DNA of 64,000 nucleotides, taken from positions 2,232,001-2,296,000 of the forward strand of contig JAPFFF010000001.1 in assembly GCA_039105265.1 (NCBI GenBank). The letters are read 5' to 3'. Of this stretch, positions 30,030 through 40,104 are shown piece by piece; within the stretch, counting starts at the first letter, position 1, and every line of letters begins with the position of its first letter. The position numbers were made by a program, and so were the translations under genes. The notes beneath the pieces are model-generated. The model searched no databases. It was not told the DNA's origin and was given only the letters and a program-made list of their open reading frames with translations. This stretch comes from Tritrichomonas musculus. Lineage: Eukaryota > Parabasalia > Tritrichomonadida > Tritrichomonadidae.

Positions 30030-31265
30030 TTATCCTTTACAATAACTGTTATGTGTTAATATGTTATCGACTTTAATACTGTTCGGTACTTCTTTCTTTA
30101 TTGTTTCGATGTCTACATTATGCCAGAACTCTAAAGGCTGGTTTAAATGTATTTCGTTGCTTGTTGTCGTGTTGTTAACAACATTTATTTTTGCGCACAG
30201 ATTACAAGAAACATTGTAATAGACACCTTCCTTTTCTATTTCTATTATTGCTATTCCGAACGAAGAGCCATAAATGTTATTTGCTAATTCGGACCATTTG
30301 CTATTGTTCTCTATTAGATAATCGTAAACAGACTTAACCGACCAGTAAATCGATAAATTAGATTCTCTGTCGATGTTGTCTTGTTTGCTGCATAACAATA
30401 AAGCTGTACTACCAAACCGAGAAAAAATAAACTTAAATGTATAAATAAATAAATGTTCATTATCGTTTAATTCGATTAATTCATGTTTGTTCGAGTTAAG
30501 AGTTTCGGTAAACAATTTAATAAATGTGTTATTTATTTTTGTAGCTTCTTCGTAGGCTTTATAATCTTGCATTTGTTGGTTAAACTCTTCTTCTTTCTGC
30601 TTTATTAGTTCGTTTCGTTTTTCTTCCAGCATTTGCGTTTGCTCTTTAGCAAGCTGTCGTTTAATGTGGTTCTCTCTTATAATTTCGTTTATTAATTCTT
30701 CTCTTGCATCTTTAAATCGATTCTCTTCTTTATCTTCCTTTATTCGTTTGGTTGTTCTGTTTATGTTCTCTTGCGTGTACTCTATTAATTGCTTATCGAT
30801 TGGTTTAAACACTATCGGAACGTTATAAGTTGTTAGCTGGCTTATATTCTTCTTTGTTTGGAATCGTAAACGACACATCGGGCAATCTATTAACCCTACA
30901 TCTTCGGCTTTACTGTTATCTTTAGCTATACAAGGAGTAAAGTAAGTGTTTCCGTTCGAGAGATAAGTTATTAATTCGTTTAATACAAACGATTTGTTAA
31001 CTATGTTTATTAGTTCCTTTTTATATGTTCTCTGTTTAATAAGCAGCTTATCTTTTCCTTCTTCGATTGTTCGCTTAAAAGATAACATTACAATCGGACA
31101 ATTAAACGAATATAATTTAAGTATGTTCGATAACTTGTTTGTCGTAATGTTCTTAATATAAAAGCCACTAATTTTGTTTGTTAGCTTGTTTATCGAATAA
31201 GAGAACATTGCCAGACTGTTATCGACGTCCACTATACAAAGATTATATTTAATTGCTCCAAGCAA
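30030..31265 (-). CDS. Element protein, possible RuvC-like N-terminus, CxxC motifs and coiled coil
   Basis: 411 codons. Residues 1-150 have alternating strands and helices (NLCIVDVDNSLAMFSYSI, SGFYIKN, CPIVMLSF) and a late acidic KAEDVG motif, reminiscent of RuvC/poxvirus-A22-type Holliday junction resolvases found in several DNA viruses; this is a weak structural impression. DCPMCRLRF follows, then a 70-residue Glu/Lys coiled coil (KRQLAKEQTQMLEEKRNEL), and a C-terminal domain with SCNLCAK. The CPMC and CNLC pairs could bind one zinc each or together. No confident family. Confidence 0.45.
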   Translation of the reverse strand: MLGAIKYNLCIVDVDNSLAMFSYSINKLTNKISGFYIKNITTNKLSNILKLYSFNCPIVMLSFKRTIEEGKDKLLIKQRTYKKELINIVNKSFVLNELITYLSNGNTYFTPCIAKDNSKAEDVGLIDCPMCRLRFQTKKNISQLTTYNVPIVFKPIDKQLIEYTQENINRTTKRIKEDKEENRFKDAREELINEIIRENHIKRQLAKEQTQMLEEKRNELIKQKEEEFNQQMQDYKAYEEATKINNTFIKLFTETLNSNKHELIELNDNEHLFIYTFKFIFSRFGSTALLLCSKQDNIDRESNLSIYWSVKSVYDYLIENNSKWSELANNIYGSSFGIAIIEIEKEGVYYNVSCNLCAKINVVNNTTTSNEIHLNQPLEFWHNVDIETIKKEVPNSIKVDNILTHNSYCKG

Positions 31266-31268
31266 TAG

Positions 31269-31523
31269 CTACCATTGTTTAGAAATGCTGTTATAGAATA
31301 TAAGTTTTGGAGGCAATAGAGAAACAAGATAATCGAAGTGTTCGTTAATGTATTCTTCTGTTATTGCTTGGTTTTCGATGTAATACGTTATTTCTAATCT
31401 TAAAAGACCAGTATCGAGAGATTTATTAATAGATTCTTTTAATATCTGTTCGAGATTGTTTGTCCAATGGCTGTAATGGTTTCCAACACGACCGCGAACA
31501 CTAGGCGACTCCATCGATTGCAC
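31269..31523 (-). CDS. Element protein fragment, unknown
   Basis: 84 codons with helix-rich content (LEQILKESINKSL, ITEEYINEHFDYLVSLLP), ending three bases before the start of the 411-residue frame. No family recognised. The stretch to its right, up to about 32.0 kb, has element-type composition without a complete frame of its own. Confidence 0.35.
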   Translation of the reverse strand: MQSMESPSVRGRVGNHYSHWTNNLEQILKESINKSLDTGLLRLEITYYIENQAITEEYINEHFDYLVSLLPPKLIFYNSISKQW

Positions 31524-32005
31524 AAATTTGTTATAAAGCTTATATCGAACAGCACCAAAATAAGAATTCGTTATAGATGTTAAACAATTGGCACCAACAG
31601 AATTATTATTATCGATAATTGTTTTAATCGGTTTATTTGTGCTATATCTCGAATTAATCCTGTTTAATTCTCCTTCGTTATATATTTCTTCGTTTATTAA
31701 GTCCCCGTAATCTTCTAAGCCGTCCGATGTATCGCTTGTGTATTTGTCTAATGTATTACATGTATCTCCTTCCTTTCTAAAGTCTGGTTTGTTTAACCGG
31801 TAATCGATAACATCCTTCTTGCTAATGGTTCCACTGTAATCCTGTGTAATATCGATATCGTTTATAAAGATTCCATTATTGTTAAACTCTTTAATTATCT
31901 CTTTACTGCATACAATATTAAGTATCTTATCTAACGGTCCGTCTGGTAGAGATACTTTAATAAACAGTTTAATGTTTCCTTAATCGACTTTAAACGATGT
32001 TGGCT

Positions 32006-32503
32006 TTATGTTTTTTTGTTAATTGGTATATCGAACTTATTAAACAATTCTTTAATGTGTTCCGTGTTGTTGGCAAGAAACGGTGCTATCTCTTTAAGAA
32101 CTCTATTTAATTGCCTGTCTTCTTTGTCTTCCTCTTGTTTGTCGTCGTCTGTTTCTTTACATTTAATATAGTTTGTTAATCTCTTATTATGCTTTATAAC
32201 GTCTTCGGATATTATAAAATAAACTATAATGTTGTCGCAGAATCTGGAACATAATGGTTTAAGCTCTTTGTTGTTCGTTCTACCAAGTGTAAAATCGATA
32301 TCGGCTGTATCGTTAGTGTTTAGGATTCTTGTAATGTTATATAACAGTGTTTCGGCTTTGGTTTTACATTTAGCAGAGAAGTAAGAGAAAGGAAGCTTAA
32401 CACCTTCTTTATCGGATATACTGTAATCGAGTTCGCGAATGCTTTCGAAAGTTCCTTGTTCCTCTGTTGCATGTGTTTCGTTGTTATTCGTTTGTGGTTG
32501 CAT
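32006..32503 (-). CDS. Element protein starting inside the right inverted repeat
   Basis: 165 codons from MQPQTNNNETHATEEQGT; an upstream in-frame ATG at 32524 is possible. The first 18 residues are encoded within the terminal inverted repeat and recur at the left end (28546), where they lead into a different sequence. The rest is helical and charged (KAETLLYNITRILNTND, EEDKEDRQLNRVLKEIAPFL). No family recognised. An inverted repeat that includes a promoter and start codon would give the same expression signal to genes at both ends. Confidence 0.45.
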   Translation of the reverse strand: MQPQTNNNETHATEEQGTFESIRELDYSISDKEGVKLPFSYFSAKCKTKAETLLYNITRILNTNDTADIDFTLGRTNNKELKPLCSRFCDNIIVYFIISEDVIKHNKRLTNYIKCKETDDDKQEEDKEDRQLNRVLKEIAPFLANNTEHIKELFNKFDIPINKKT

Positions 32504-32659
32504 TTTTAGAACGATTAAAAACAATATTGTTTAAACGAAAACACAATAATTGTGTTTCGTTGGTTGTTCTTCGCAATTGGAAAGACAAAAATAAAAACAT
32601 TATTAATTTTGTTTTTTAGCCGCAGGTCTTCGTGTCGCATGTCGTCGTTTTGGTCTCTT
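32451..32659 (-). repeat. Right terminal inverted repeat
   Basis: Inverted copy of 28363-28598 without the 27 bp duplication. The outer end, read inward, is AAGAGACCAAAACGACGAC. Confidence 0.85.
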
Positions 32660-33660
32660 GTGACATCAATCTTTTATTTTTGGTCATTTATTCAAAATTT
32701 GTCTATGCCATTTTGTGAAAGTTTCGAGTGCTAATTTTGAAAAAGTGGCAAATTTTTGAGTCATGGAGCTGAGGTTTGGGGTCTGTAAATCCTATGACGA
32801 GGGGGTCATTTTTATCTGACCTCCCAGATCCACACCCTTACTCTCTGTCGTTACTAATAATAATAATAATAATAATAATTTTGCTGATTAAATGAGAATA
32901 ACTCTGGTTTAGTATATGAATCTATTTATTATTATTCTGGTTTAGTAAAAGAGTAGTTCTGGTTTAAATATATGAATCTATTTCAAATTAGTGTGATATT
33001 TATTCTGATTGGTAAAGGATTTGTTCGAAATTAGTATATTTGTTAAACAAAATATACTCAATATGCAATTGTGAGTGATGAGAACTAGCCAAAATGAACG
33101 ATATTGTCTTCTGAGATAAATTATGAAATGTCAAAATGATTAATTATTATATATTTTCAATTAAAAAAATCATACTCTCATTCAATTTTTGGGCTATTTC
33201 TATCAAATTTCGGGCAAATAGGATTTTTATATAGGGCGAAAATTCCCAAACTATTCAATATTTTCAATTAGTTTAATCAATTTTTGAATAGGCCTCCCTG
33301 GCCCAAAAGTGACAAGAAATTTGACTACTTTACAATACCAAAAAGTATTGATTATAAAAATGAAATGAAATTTTAATTGTTTAAATTAAAAACAATTTTT
33401 TATGATATTTAAATAATAATAAAAAATATATTTAAAGGAGAAAATGGGAACCATTCAGCCCTATATATTGCGGCCCAGCCCGACATGCTTAAACATATTG
33501 CTTAGAATGTCATTTGGACAAGAATAAAAACCAAAAAGAAAACAAATGATAAGAATTTAATTGGATGGGTATTTGCGCTTATGAAGGTGCTGTGTTTGCT
33601 ATGATAAGTAGATGTTTGTATGTTTACTAGGTTCTTAATAGTATTATACTTATAAAGGTA
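32660..33660. other. Spacer right of the element
   Basis: No gene. It holds a TAA microsatellite (about 32850-32880) and a GC-richer patch at 33460-33500 (gcggcccagcccgacatgc). Confidence 0.5.
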
Positions 33661-33664
33661 AATA

Positions 33665-33862
33665 TTTGGTCACGTTGCTGGAACAAAATCTGGCACCTAT
33701 TATAGAAGCCTGTGTATTTGGTGGCATAGCGTGACACAAATGCACAGGGCATAGGCGTGTGGGAACATAGCGACTGCAGCCGTATGCGGAGCTCCAAGCG
33801 AAGGCGTACCTGAGCATGGTGGTGGAGCGAATAGACGGGGGAGAGTAACGACCACCCCCTAT
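33665..33862 (+). ncRNA. GC-rich structured island, candidate non-coding RNA
   Basis: About 200 bases with far higher GC than all surroundings and no good coding frame. It can form consecutive hairpins. 33708-33720 pairs with 33737-33750 (12-13 bp with one bulge and a G-T pair, 16-base loop). GTATGC at 33782-33787 pairs with GCGTAC at 33804-33809 (one G-T pair). GGTGGT at 33818-33823 pairs with ACCACC at 33851-33856. Pairs kept by G-T wobble hint at RNA selection. It does not match tRNA, 5S, U6, SRP or obvious RNase P/MRP signatures that I could test by eye. Strand is unproven; a GC-rich transposon remnant is the main alternative. Confidence 0.4.
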
Positions 33863-34427
33863 ACTTAACTACTAATATATTCAGTCATGGTATATTCCAT
33901 CAGATCTATAATTAATAACTGTAATCTGTAGCACAACCTTTGAAGCAAGTATTATTTTTATCTTTCCATCAGTATTAAATGATTATCTGCAATTTTAGGA
34001 TGCTAGAATTTTTACATTAAATTGTGAAAAAATAAGGTTTATTCAACTAACAGATATCTTTTGACAAGCTTGCTTCTACAATTAAAACACTTTGTTTAAA
34101 CAGGATGTACTTTACGCTCCTCAATTTACTCAATTATCATAATACATCAAACGCATAGATTTTTTTATAGTTATAGGGGTCTTCCGATTTCAAACTGCAT
34201 TATTCAGATGTTTTATGTTCTTTCTTTTAATAAATTGTTCCTGATTTCAAGTATCATATTTCTTTCAAATGAAAAAGATAGTTAACAAATGCCTTCTATA
34301 ATCAAATAACACAACAACCTATAAATTTTTCATTAAAAAACAATACAAAAAACTTTTTCAAAAAGATTTCGGTTTTGAAAGATCGTTTTAACCATTCAAA
34401 ATTCACATAGAAAATTTATAAGATTTT
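33863..34427. other. AT-rich spacer
   Basis: No gene or repeat recognised between the GC island and the orphan gene. Confidence 0.5.
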
Positions 34428-34931
34428 ATGGAAGACATTAATACTTTTCAGTTTTATGAGGAAGATTTCAGCCAACAGGATAATACTTCCATTCAACCAA
34501 GTTCTCCCTTCTACTATAGTGATAACTTGTTTCAATTTGGGCAAGAAAACATGGAGAGCTTTGACTACTATGGTTTAGGGTCTCCTGCAGAAAATACAGG
34601 ACCAAATCCCTATATGCCAAGTATGTACCCTCCTCGTCCTTCCATACAACCTATGGTACCTCATACTGCACCACAACGGCCTTTTTTTTACAAACAAATA
34701 AGGCTGGAAAGAAAATATCAAAAAAGGAATTTTGATCTCTTTTATGACACCCTAGATAAAGATACATATACGATTGATGAAATCCTGCCTCTTTTTAATA
34801 ACTTTTTTAACACCAATGTTTCAAAAAAGGCTCTTGGACAAATTACAGAGTTCAAAGAAAAATTTTGCAAGGGTAGGCATCTTTATAACAATAAACAAAT
34901 TACAGTTTACAAAAAAAGAGAGTTTAAATAA
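34428..34931 (+). CDS. Orphan protein with disordered Pro/Gln/Ser N-half and basic helical C-half
   Basis: 167 codons. Residues 1-85 are disordered and rich in Pro, Ser, Gln and Tyr (NTGPNPYMPSMYPPRPS). Residues 90-167 are Lys-rich and probably folded (KRNFDLFYDTLDKDTYTIDEI, NVSKKALGQITEFKEKF, NNKQITVYKKREFK), with a helix-helix-strand feel like a small nucleic-acid-binding domain. Composition is clearly non-random and less AT-rich than flanks, supporting a real gene. The stop is TAA followed by A. No family recognised; a transcription-factor-like role is only a guess. Confidence 0.6.
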   Translation: MEDINTFQFYEEDFSQQDNTSIQPSSPFYYSDNLFQFGQENMESFDYYGLGSPAENTGPNPYMPSMYPPRPSIQPMVPHTAPQRPFFYKQIRLERKYQKRNFDLFYDTLDKDTYTIDEILPLFNNFFNTNVSKKALGQITEFKEKFCKGRHLYNNKQITVYKKREFK

Positions 34932-35439
34932 AATTTTTTTTAAATATATCCAAATTATTTTATTTCATTTATTTTTTATTTTAGTATTGAAATTTGGGTA
35001 AGAAATGATTTCTATTATTATTTCAAATTTGAATCGAGAATCTGACTTCTCCCAGTTTCTTTTGTTAAAAACGATCAATTCTTATTTAAAAATTGATGGA
35101 TCATTTTTAGTGGTTTATTTATTAAATTATAAATCAATTTTGCAATTCTTTTTTTTTTTTTTTTTTTTTTTTTTTTGAACATTTCTTAACTAAAATAACA
35201 TTCAAATTTTCAATTCAAGAAACTCAAAATCATATTTTAAATAAAAATAATTTTTATCAATATCCAAAAAGAAAAATTATATCATTTTTATAATTTAGTT
35301 AAAAATTATAGATCACTTTTTCAATCCAAAATTTGACTTTGCAGTATTTGAAAAAGTTGATTTAAAATACTTTTAAGAGACTTTTAACTAAATTTTATTA
35401 ATTAATATCAAATTCTTAGTTTCCATTTTCAATATATAT
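34932..35439. other. Spacer with a 28-base T run
   Basis: T run at 35149-35176; otherwise AT-rich without genes. Confidence 0.5.
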
Positions 35440-35706
35440 AGTGAAAGGAAAACATTTGTTGCTCGATTTCTTCAATATTTCCCAAATGACTATCTATGTA
35501 TTGAGAAACTCTATGGAGAGCCTGACTTAGAGTATTGTTTGATTATGATGAATTTCACTTTGGTTCTTTTCGATTTGTCTAATTCCGAATTTATTGAAAT
35601 TGGTTCAATAATACTTCTAGCACATATATTTAAGTTGAAGATTTCACTTGGCATTTTCATCAATTTTCATAATTTTGTAATAATTTTACTTTTCATGGAA
35701 AATTAG
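35440..35706 (+). pseudogene. Gene fragment of unknown family
   Basis: About 88 codons open to a TAG at 35706 without a start codon at the left. The reading (KTFVARFLQYFPNDYLCIEKL, LYGEPDLEYCLIMMNFTLVLF) has a composition more protein-like than the spacer and codon use like the host genes. It is probably the 3' remnant of a lost gene. Confidence 0.3.
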
Positions 35707-36942
35707 ATATTGATTTGATTATATAAAAATTGCAGGAATTTTCACAATTTGGTGATGAATTTCATTTTAAAATCTATAATCATTTCCAAATTAAAATACT
35801 TTTCTCTTTAAAAAGTATTTTAATAAATTAACATTTTAATAATTTATCATTTAAATAATAAAATAATACCATTTATGAAATATTAATTAAACAAATAACA
35901 TCAAATTCACTAATTTAATTATTTTCTTGATTAAAAAGTGATCAATATTTTTTTTAAATAATTAAAACAACAATATCATATTTTGATTAAGCACCGGGTA
36001 AAGTTTTATATTTTAGTCAACATATTATATTCCCTAAAAAAAAACATAAGTTAAATTTTTTGTGTGCTTATTTTCTTATCAGCAAAGTAATTTAATGACG
36101 ACAATGTTTTCTGCAGTGCGGATGCCAAACTTGAAAAAGACAAAATATCAACTAAAAAATCAATGAGTTGTATGCTATACTCTTATTATCATCGAAATAA
36201 TTTTATCATTTACATATATGCGGGAAAATGTTTTATCATTTTAAGTACAATGCCAGGATATTCGTAGATATGATCAAATATAATTGTAAAAGATATTTGT
36301 AATTCCAACTTAAAAAAAAAATCGCAGAAATATGTAATAACGGCTTTATTCATTTGAATTTTTGTGCGTTCTCTTGATTGCGACTAAATACATGAATAAA
36401 TTGCATCAAATGATTCCACTGCATCAAATATTTCAAAATTCTGAAATATAAAAAACCCGTTCAATTATCAAAAAATTCTTTGCCAATGAATTATGTTAAT
36501 TAAACGGGTTTTTATATCACTTTTTCTGATGTATCAAAATTTCAATTCATATTGAAAATTTGAAAAGTGTAACTTGCGCAAGAAACAAGCATTTTTCAGA
36601 AAAATGTTTTTTAATCAAAAATGGAAATACCTATTTGTACCAATAATATACCTTTATTTATAAATAAACGACCAATTTTTATTTTTTTTCTTTTTTTAAT
36701 ATATCGATTATCCTAGAAAACCCATATTTGGAATATTTGGATAAATAATAAGTCAATAATAGACAATTACAGCAAAAATGTTGATTAATAGTCAATTAAA
36801 TTTTTTATAGTTATAGAATAATCTAATACATATTCTCAAAATCCATATATTTCATTATTTTATAAGTTATTATATAATATAAAGAACCAATAAATGATAA
36901 TACTTAAAATTTTTAATTTTTATTTAATATTTCTATATAAAA
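35707..36942. other. AT-rich spacer containing one strong hairpin
   Basis: The only notable feature is the inverted repeat at 36451-36513, listed separately. Confidence 0.5.
36451..36513. repeat. Inverted repeat, 17 bp arms
   Basis: aaaaacccgttcaatta (36451-36467) and taattaaacgggttttt (36497-36513) pair over 16 of 17 positions with a 29-base loop. It lies about 430 bases past the aminopeptidase stop, on the 3' side of that minus-strand gene. It could be a transcript-end hairpin or a tiny inverted-repeat element. Confidence 0.6.
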
Positions 36943-38607
36943 TCATTCAAATTCTGAAGACATTTCAAGCATTTCGTCATCAATTAGGAATGGAGTACAT
37001 TCTGATTTAATCGATTTTACTATCAGCTTTTGGTTCAAAAAACTAATCTTTCCTTCTTTTTTAGCTTTCAACAAACAATTCAGCAAGTTTTTACTATAAA
37101 CAACAAAGCAAAGAGAAGAAAAGTTATTATTCACCAAGATCCAATCAAAATTCATTGAAACTTGAGTAATATAATTAGATATCACAACATCCTGACTTTT
37201 AATTTCACCGTCCTTTGAATAAACAACAGGTACCTTGAACTTATAAAATTCATCGCCTTGCTTCATTTGAACAATTGTAATTCCAAGATTTGGACCGTTT
37301 TCTCTTACTGTCAAAACAGGGAATCCTTTCTTTTTCAGCCAACAATTAAAGAAAGATGAATAATCCTCATTCAAAGAGGAATTGACAACTGAAATGAAAT
37401 CAGAGAGAATGACAGATTTATTTTTGAAATCATTCAAATATTTGTGGCATATATTCAAAAAGTTCTCCTGACCAATTAAGTTATGAAACATTTTCAATAC
37501 GAACGCTCCTTTTGAATAAGTCAACGAATCGAACAAGTGATCAAAATCAACCTCAGATTCAGATGGCATTATTACTCCAGAGTCGAAGTAATCAAGGGAC
37601 TTCATTCCATCGTTAAAGGCGAAAATTTGAAATGCGTTTGAATTTGGCATGTAGTCATTCAAAATTAAATACTGAATGAATTGAGCGAATCCTTCTTTCA
37701 GCCACAAATAATTCCAGTATTGAATGCTCACCAAGTTGCCAAACCATTGATGAATAACTTCATGAATAACAACCGATATATTTTGCACAATGTTGGTGTA
37801 ACGAGTGTAGTCGGGAAGAGTGATCAAACCGTAATTTTCCATGCCAGCAGTACAACCGTCCAACGATAGAAGCTGAAGATGTGGCAATTCATAATCAATG
37901 TGAAATTTGGATTCCATCCAATTCATTGCAAAAGTGGCAGCATCAAGATATCGTTCAAAATTTTTTTCATTATCACTTTTTGAATAGTATTGAATTGGGA
38001 CACCTTTTTCTGTAGTTCTCTCAATTGCTGAAAAAGTGCCAACACATATACACAGTAAATAAGTGCACATCGGCGGTGTTGTGAGAAATTTAACTTCTTT
38101 CTCATATTCATTGTCTTTCTCATCAATACTTTCAACAGGCATGTTTGAAATGGCGGTTAAATACGTTGGGATTCGTACTTTTATTGAAAAAGTGGATCGG
38201 ACACATGGCTCATCAAAACATGGCATTAGTTCTCTGGCACCAAGTGGTTCTAGGTGGGTAAGATAACAGCCCTCGTAAATATAAAGTCCAATTTTTTGTT
38301 TGGGATGAAAAAGCGGTTTGATTGAATATGAAATTGTGAGAGGATGAGTATCAAAATCGATTTCTGGTTCTGTTGGACGATAAATAGTAAGAATCGGATA
38401 ATCAATATCATATCTTAACTCAATGTTTTTTTGAAAAATTGCGTTGATTGTAATTGATTGACCTATATTTAATAATAATTTATCATCATCATGAGTTTTC
38501 TGAAATGTGATGGTAAGGCTAGCGTTAAATTGCTTTTCTTCTTTAATTATATGAATATATAAATCATAATTACTTGGAATATAATTTTGTGGAAGCCTTT
38601 CGCTCAT
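36943..38607 (-). CDS. M1-family zinc aminopeptidase, short form
   Basis: 554 codons. M1 signatures: GMENYGLI (255-262, exopeptidase motif), zinc site HEVIHQWFGN (282-291) with the third ligand Glu305 in WLKEGFA, and substrate/N-terminus contacts in CFDEP (130-134). These predict an active metallopeptidase removing N-terminal residues from peptides, in cytosol (no signal peptide). The usual family length is about 850 residues. This one stops after the catalytic and short beta domains and lacks the large helical ERAP1-type C-terminal domain. No remnant of that domain is seen downstream. Loss of the cap domain would leave a more open active site. Confidence 0.93.
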   Translation of the reverse strand: MSERLPQNYIPSNYDLYIHIIKEEKQFNASLTITFQKTHDDDKLLLNIGQSITINAIFQKNIELRYDIDYPILTIYRPTEPEIDFDTHPLTISYSIKPLFHPKQKIGLYIYEGCYLTHLEPLGARELMPCFDEPCVRSTFSIKVRIPTYLTAISNMPVESIDEKDNEYEKEVKFLTTPPMCTYLLCICVGTFSAIERTTEKGVPIQYYSKSDNEKNFERYLDAATFAMNWMESKFHIDYELPHLQLLSLDGCTAGMENYGLITLPDYTRYTNIVQNISVVIHEVIHQWFGNLVSIQYWNYLWLKEGFAQFIQYLILNDYMPNSNAFQIFAFNDGMKSLDYFDSGVIMPSESEVDFDHLFDSLTYSKGAFVLKMFHNLIGQENFLNICHKYLNDFKNKSVILSDFISVVNSSLNEDYSSFFNCWLKKKGFPVLTVRENGPNLGITIVQMKQGDEFYKFKVPVVYSKDGEIKSQDVVISNYITQVSMNFDWILVNNNFSSLCFVVYSKNLLNCLLKAKKEGKISFLNQKLIVKSIKSECTPFLIDDEMLEMSSEFE

Positions 38608-38993
38608 TTTTTCAAACCTTTAAACTTTTTCAATATCAAATGAATCATTTTTAAATTCATATTTATCTCTAAAACAAACATAGTAAGTAATTGTTATTAA
38701 TATCAATATTTGATAATTTTTTAGTAAAAAATATTATACAAGAGTATTTAAAAAACAAATACAAATATTTACCAATTTATGCAGATTAAAAATTATTATA
38801 GAATAATAATACATGAAATATTTGTTTATTTTAGAATAAGGAAGCTTTCCCTTTATGTCTTGCATCACATACAAACAATACTTATGTGAGCAATAATCAT
38901 ATCTATTTAAAATAACACCAAAATTAATAAAAAAAATTTTTTATTATAGCATATTGCATTTAAAAATGCATCTCATTCCATTATGCATTTAAA
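38608..38993. other. Spacer between aminopeptidase and LRR gene
   Basis: AT-rich, no gene seen. Confidence 0.5.
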
Positions 38994-39989
38994 TTAATCA
39001 ATATTTCTTTTGACAATATTCAAATTGCCTGTTCCATGCAAAAAATTCTTCTTTAACTTAAAAGGCACACTAATCTGTGTCAAAGAAACACAGCCATAAA
39101 AGGCGTTTGGATCAACGGACTTGACAGAATCAGGCAATGATATTTGAGTCAATGAAGTGCATCGAGAAAATGTATATTTTGGAATATCAGACAATTTTGA
39201 AGGTTCTTCAAATGTAACTTTGTTTAATGAATCACAAAAAGAAAAAGCATTGTCACCAATAAATGCAACAGATGGAGGAATTGACACTTCGTTGAGTTTT
39301 TGACAATTCAAAAACGATTCTCTTTCAATGAACGTCACTGAAGAAGGCAAGACTACTTTTTCCAATGAAATGCAATTATGAAAAGCCCTATTTCCGATTA
39401 AATCCAACTTTGATGAGAGTGGAAAAGTCACTTTTTTCAAATTCGAACACAATGAAAATGCTGACACACAAATTACTGAAACAGACGATGGAATCATGAT
39501 CTCAAAAAGTGATTTGCATTGTCTGAATGTGTTTGGTTTTATTTCTGTGATTCCCATAGGAATTTCAACATAATACAACGATGTGCATCCATCAAATGCT
39601 CCTTCCCCAATTGCTGTTACTGATGGAGGAATTGTGATTTCGGTAAGAGAAGTGCATTCATTAAAGGCCTGGTCTTCAATTGCTTCTAATGATGAAGGAA
39701 GCTTTATTTTTTTTAACGCTTTGCAGATGGCAAATGCTTTGTTTCCAATTCTAGTTACAGTTGGTGGAATTGAAATTTCAGTCAGTGACAGACAATTCTT
39801 ACAAAAGTTTGCTTTTATGGCTGTAAAATTGAGAGGAATTGAAAGCTGAATCAGTTTCTTGGCTTTTTCTAAAGAAAAATGACTAAATTCATCTTCATTC
39901 ATTAATAAATAGTACATTAATTCCAAGTTATTAGATTTAGCTGCTATACGTAATGCTGCGTTATGAAAAAATAAAAATTGAAATATCAT
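38994..39989 (-). CDS. BspA-like LRR C-terminal part of DUF3447-ankyrin-LRR gene
   Basis: 331 codons. The first 30 residues complete an ankyrin repeat (HNAALRIAAKSNNLELMYYLLMNE). About eleven BspA-type LRR units follow (SLTEITIPPSVTAIGEGAFDGC; LNEVSIPPSVAFIGDNAFSFC), then a short tail VKRNID. Unlike the left-edge homologue the units are diverged from each other, so this array is older. The ATG at 39989 is probably not the real start: the ankyrin helix is cut, and the N-terminal half lies directly upstream (40105-41253) separated by 115 AT-rich bases with stops. Confidence 0.8.
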   Translation of the reverse strand: MIFQFLFFHNAALRIAAKSNNLELMYYLLMNEDEFSHFSLEKAKKLIQLSIPLNFTAIKANFCKNCLSLTEISIPPTVTRIGNKAFAICKALKKIKLPSSLEAIEDQAFNECTSLTEITIPPSVTAIGEGAFDGCTSLYYVEIPMGITEIKPNTFRQCKSLFEIMIPSSVSVICVSAFSLCSNLKKVTFPLSSKLDLIGNRAFHNCISLEKVVLPSSVTFIERESFLNCQKLNEVSIPPSVAFIGDNAFSFCDSLNKVTFEEPSKLSDIPKYTFSRCTSLTQISLPDSVKSVDPNAFYGCVSLTQISVPFKLKKNFLHGTGNLNIVKRNID

Positions 39990-40104
39990 TCAAAAAGTTG
40001 ATATTTGAAATGTTATTCAAAAAATTAAATTTGGAATAATATCAATAAAAAATATATATCTGAAATATTATTAAATTATTCTCTATATAAACATGATTAA
40101 ATCA

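Larger units (their letters stand above)
28363..32659. mobile_element. 4.3 kb element with long terminal inverted repeats; virus-like (Polinton/Maverick-kin?) fossil suspected
   Basis: The ends are inverted copies: 28363-28598 and 32451-32659, differing by a 27 bp tandem duplication in the left arm and only a few substitutions, so the insertion looks young. Inner DNA is richer in CG-containing codons than the flanks. It carries at least five reading frames, mostly on the minus strand, none host-like. The right-hand gene begins inside the inverted repeat, so its first 18 codons also occur at the left end. No clear target duplication was found. It seems partly decayed, with a few breaks. Long inverted ends and small non-host genes suit a Polinton-like or other virus-derived element, but no polymerase, integrase or ATPase was recognised, so the family is unproven and it may be a reduced form of a larger element. 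Confidence 0.7.

Noticed and set aside
28363-32659. Complete Polinton/Maverick
   Set aside because: Too short, and no polymerase, integrase, protease, ATPase or capsid reading was recognised; only the long inverted ends and foreign genes suggest kinship.
33665-33862. Ribosomal RNA fragment
   Set aside because: A phrase like ggagagtaacgacc recalls the large-subunit core, but the surroundings do not follow rRNA order and the hairpins do not match.
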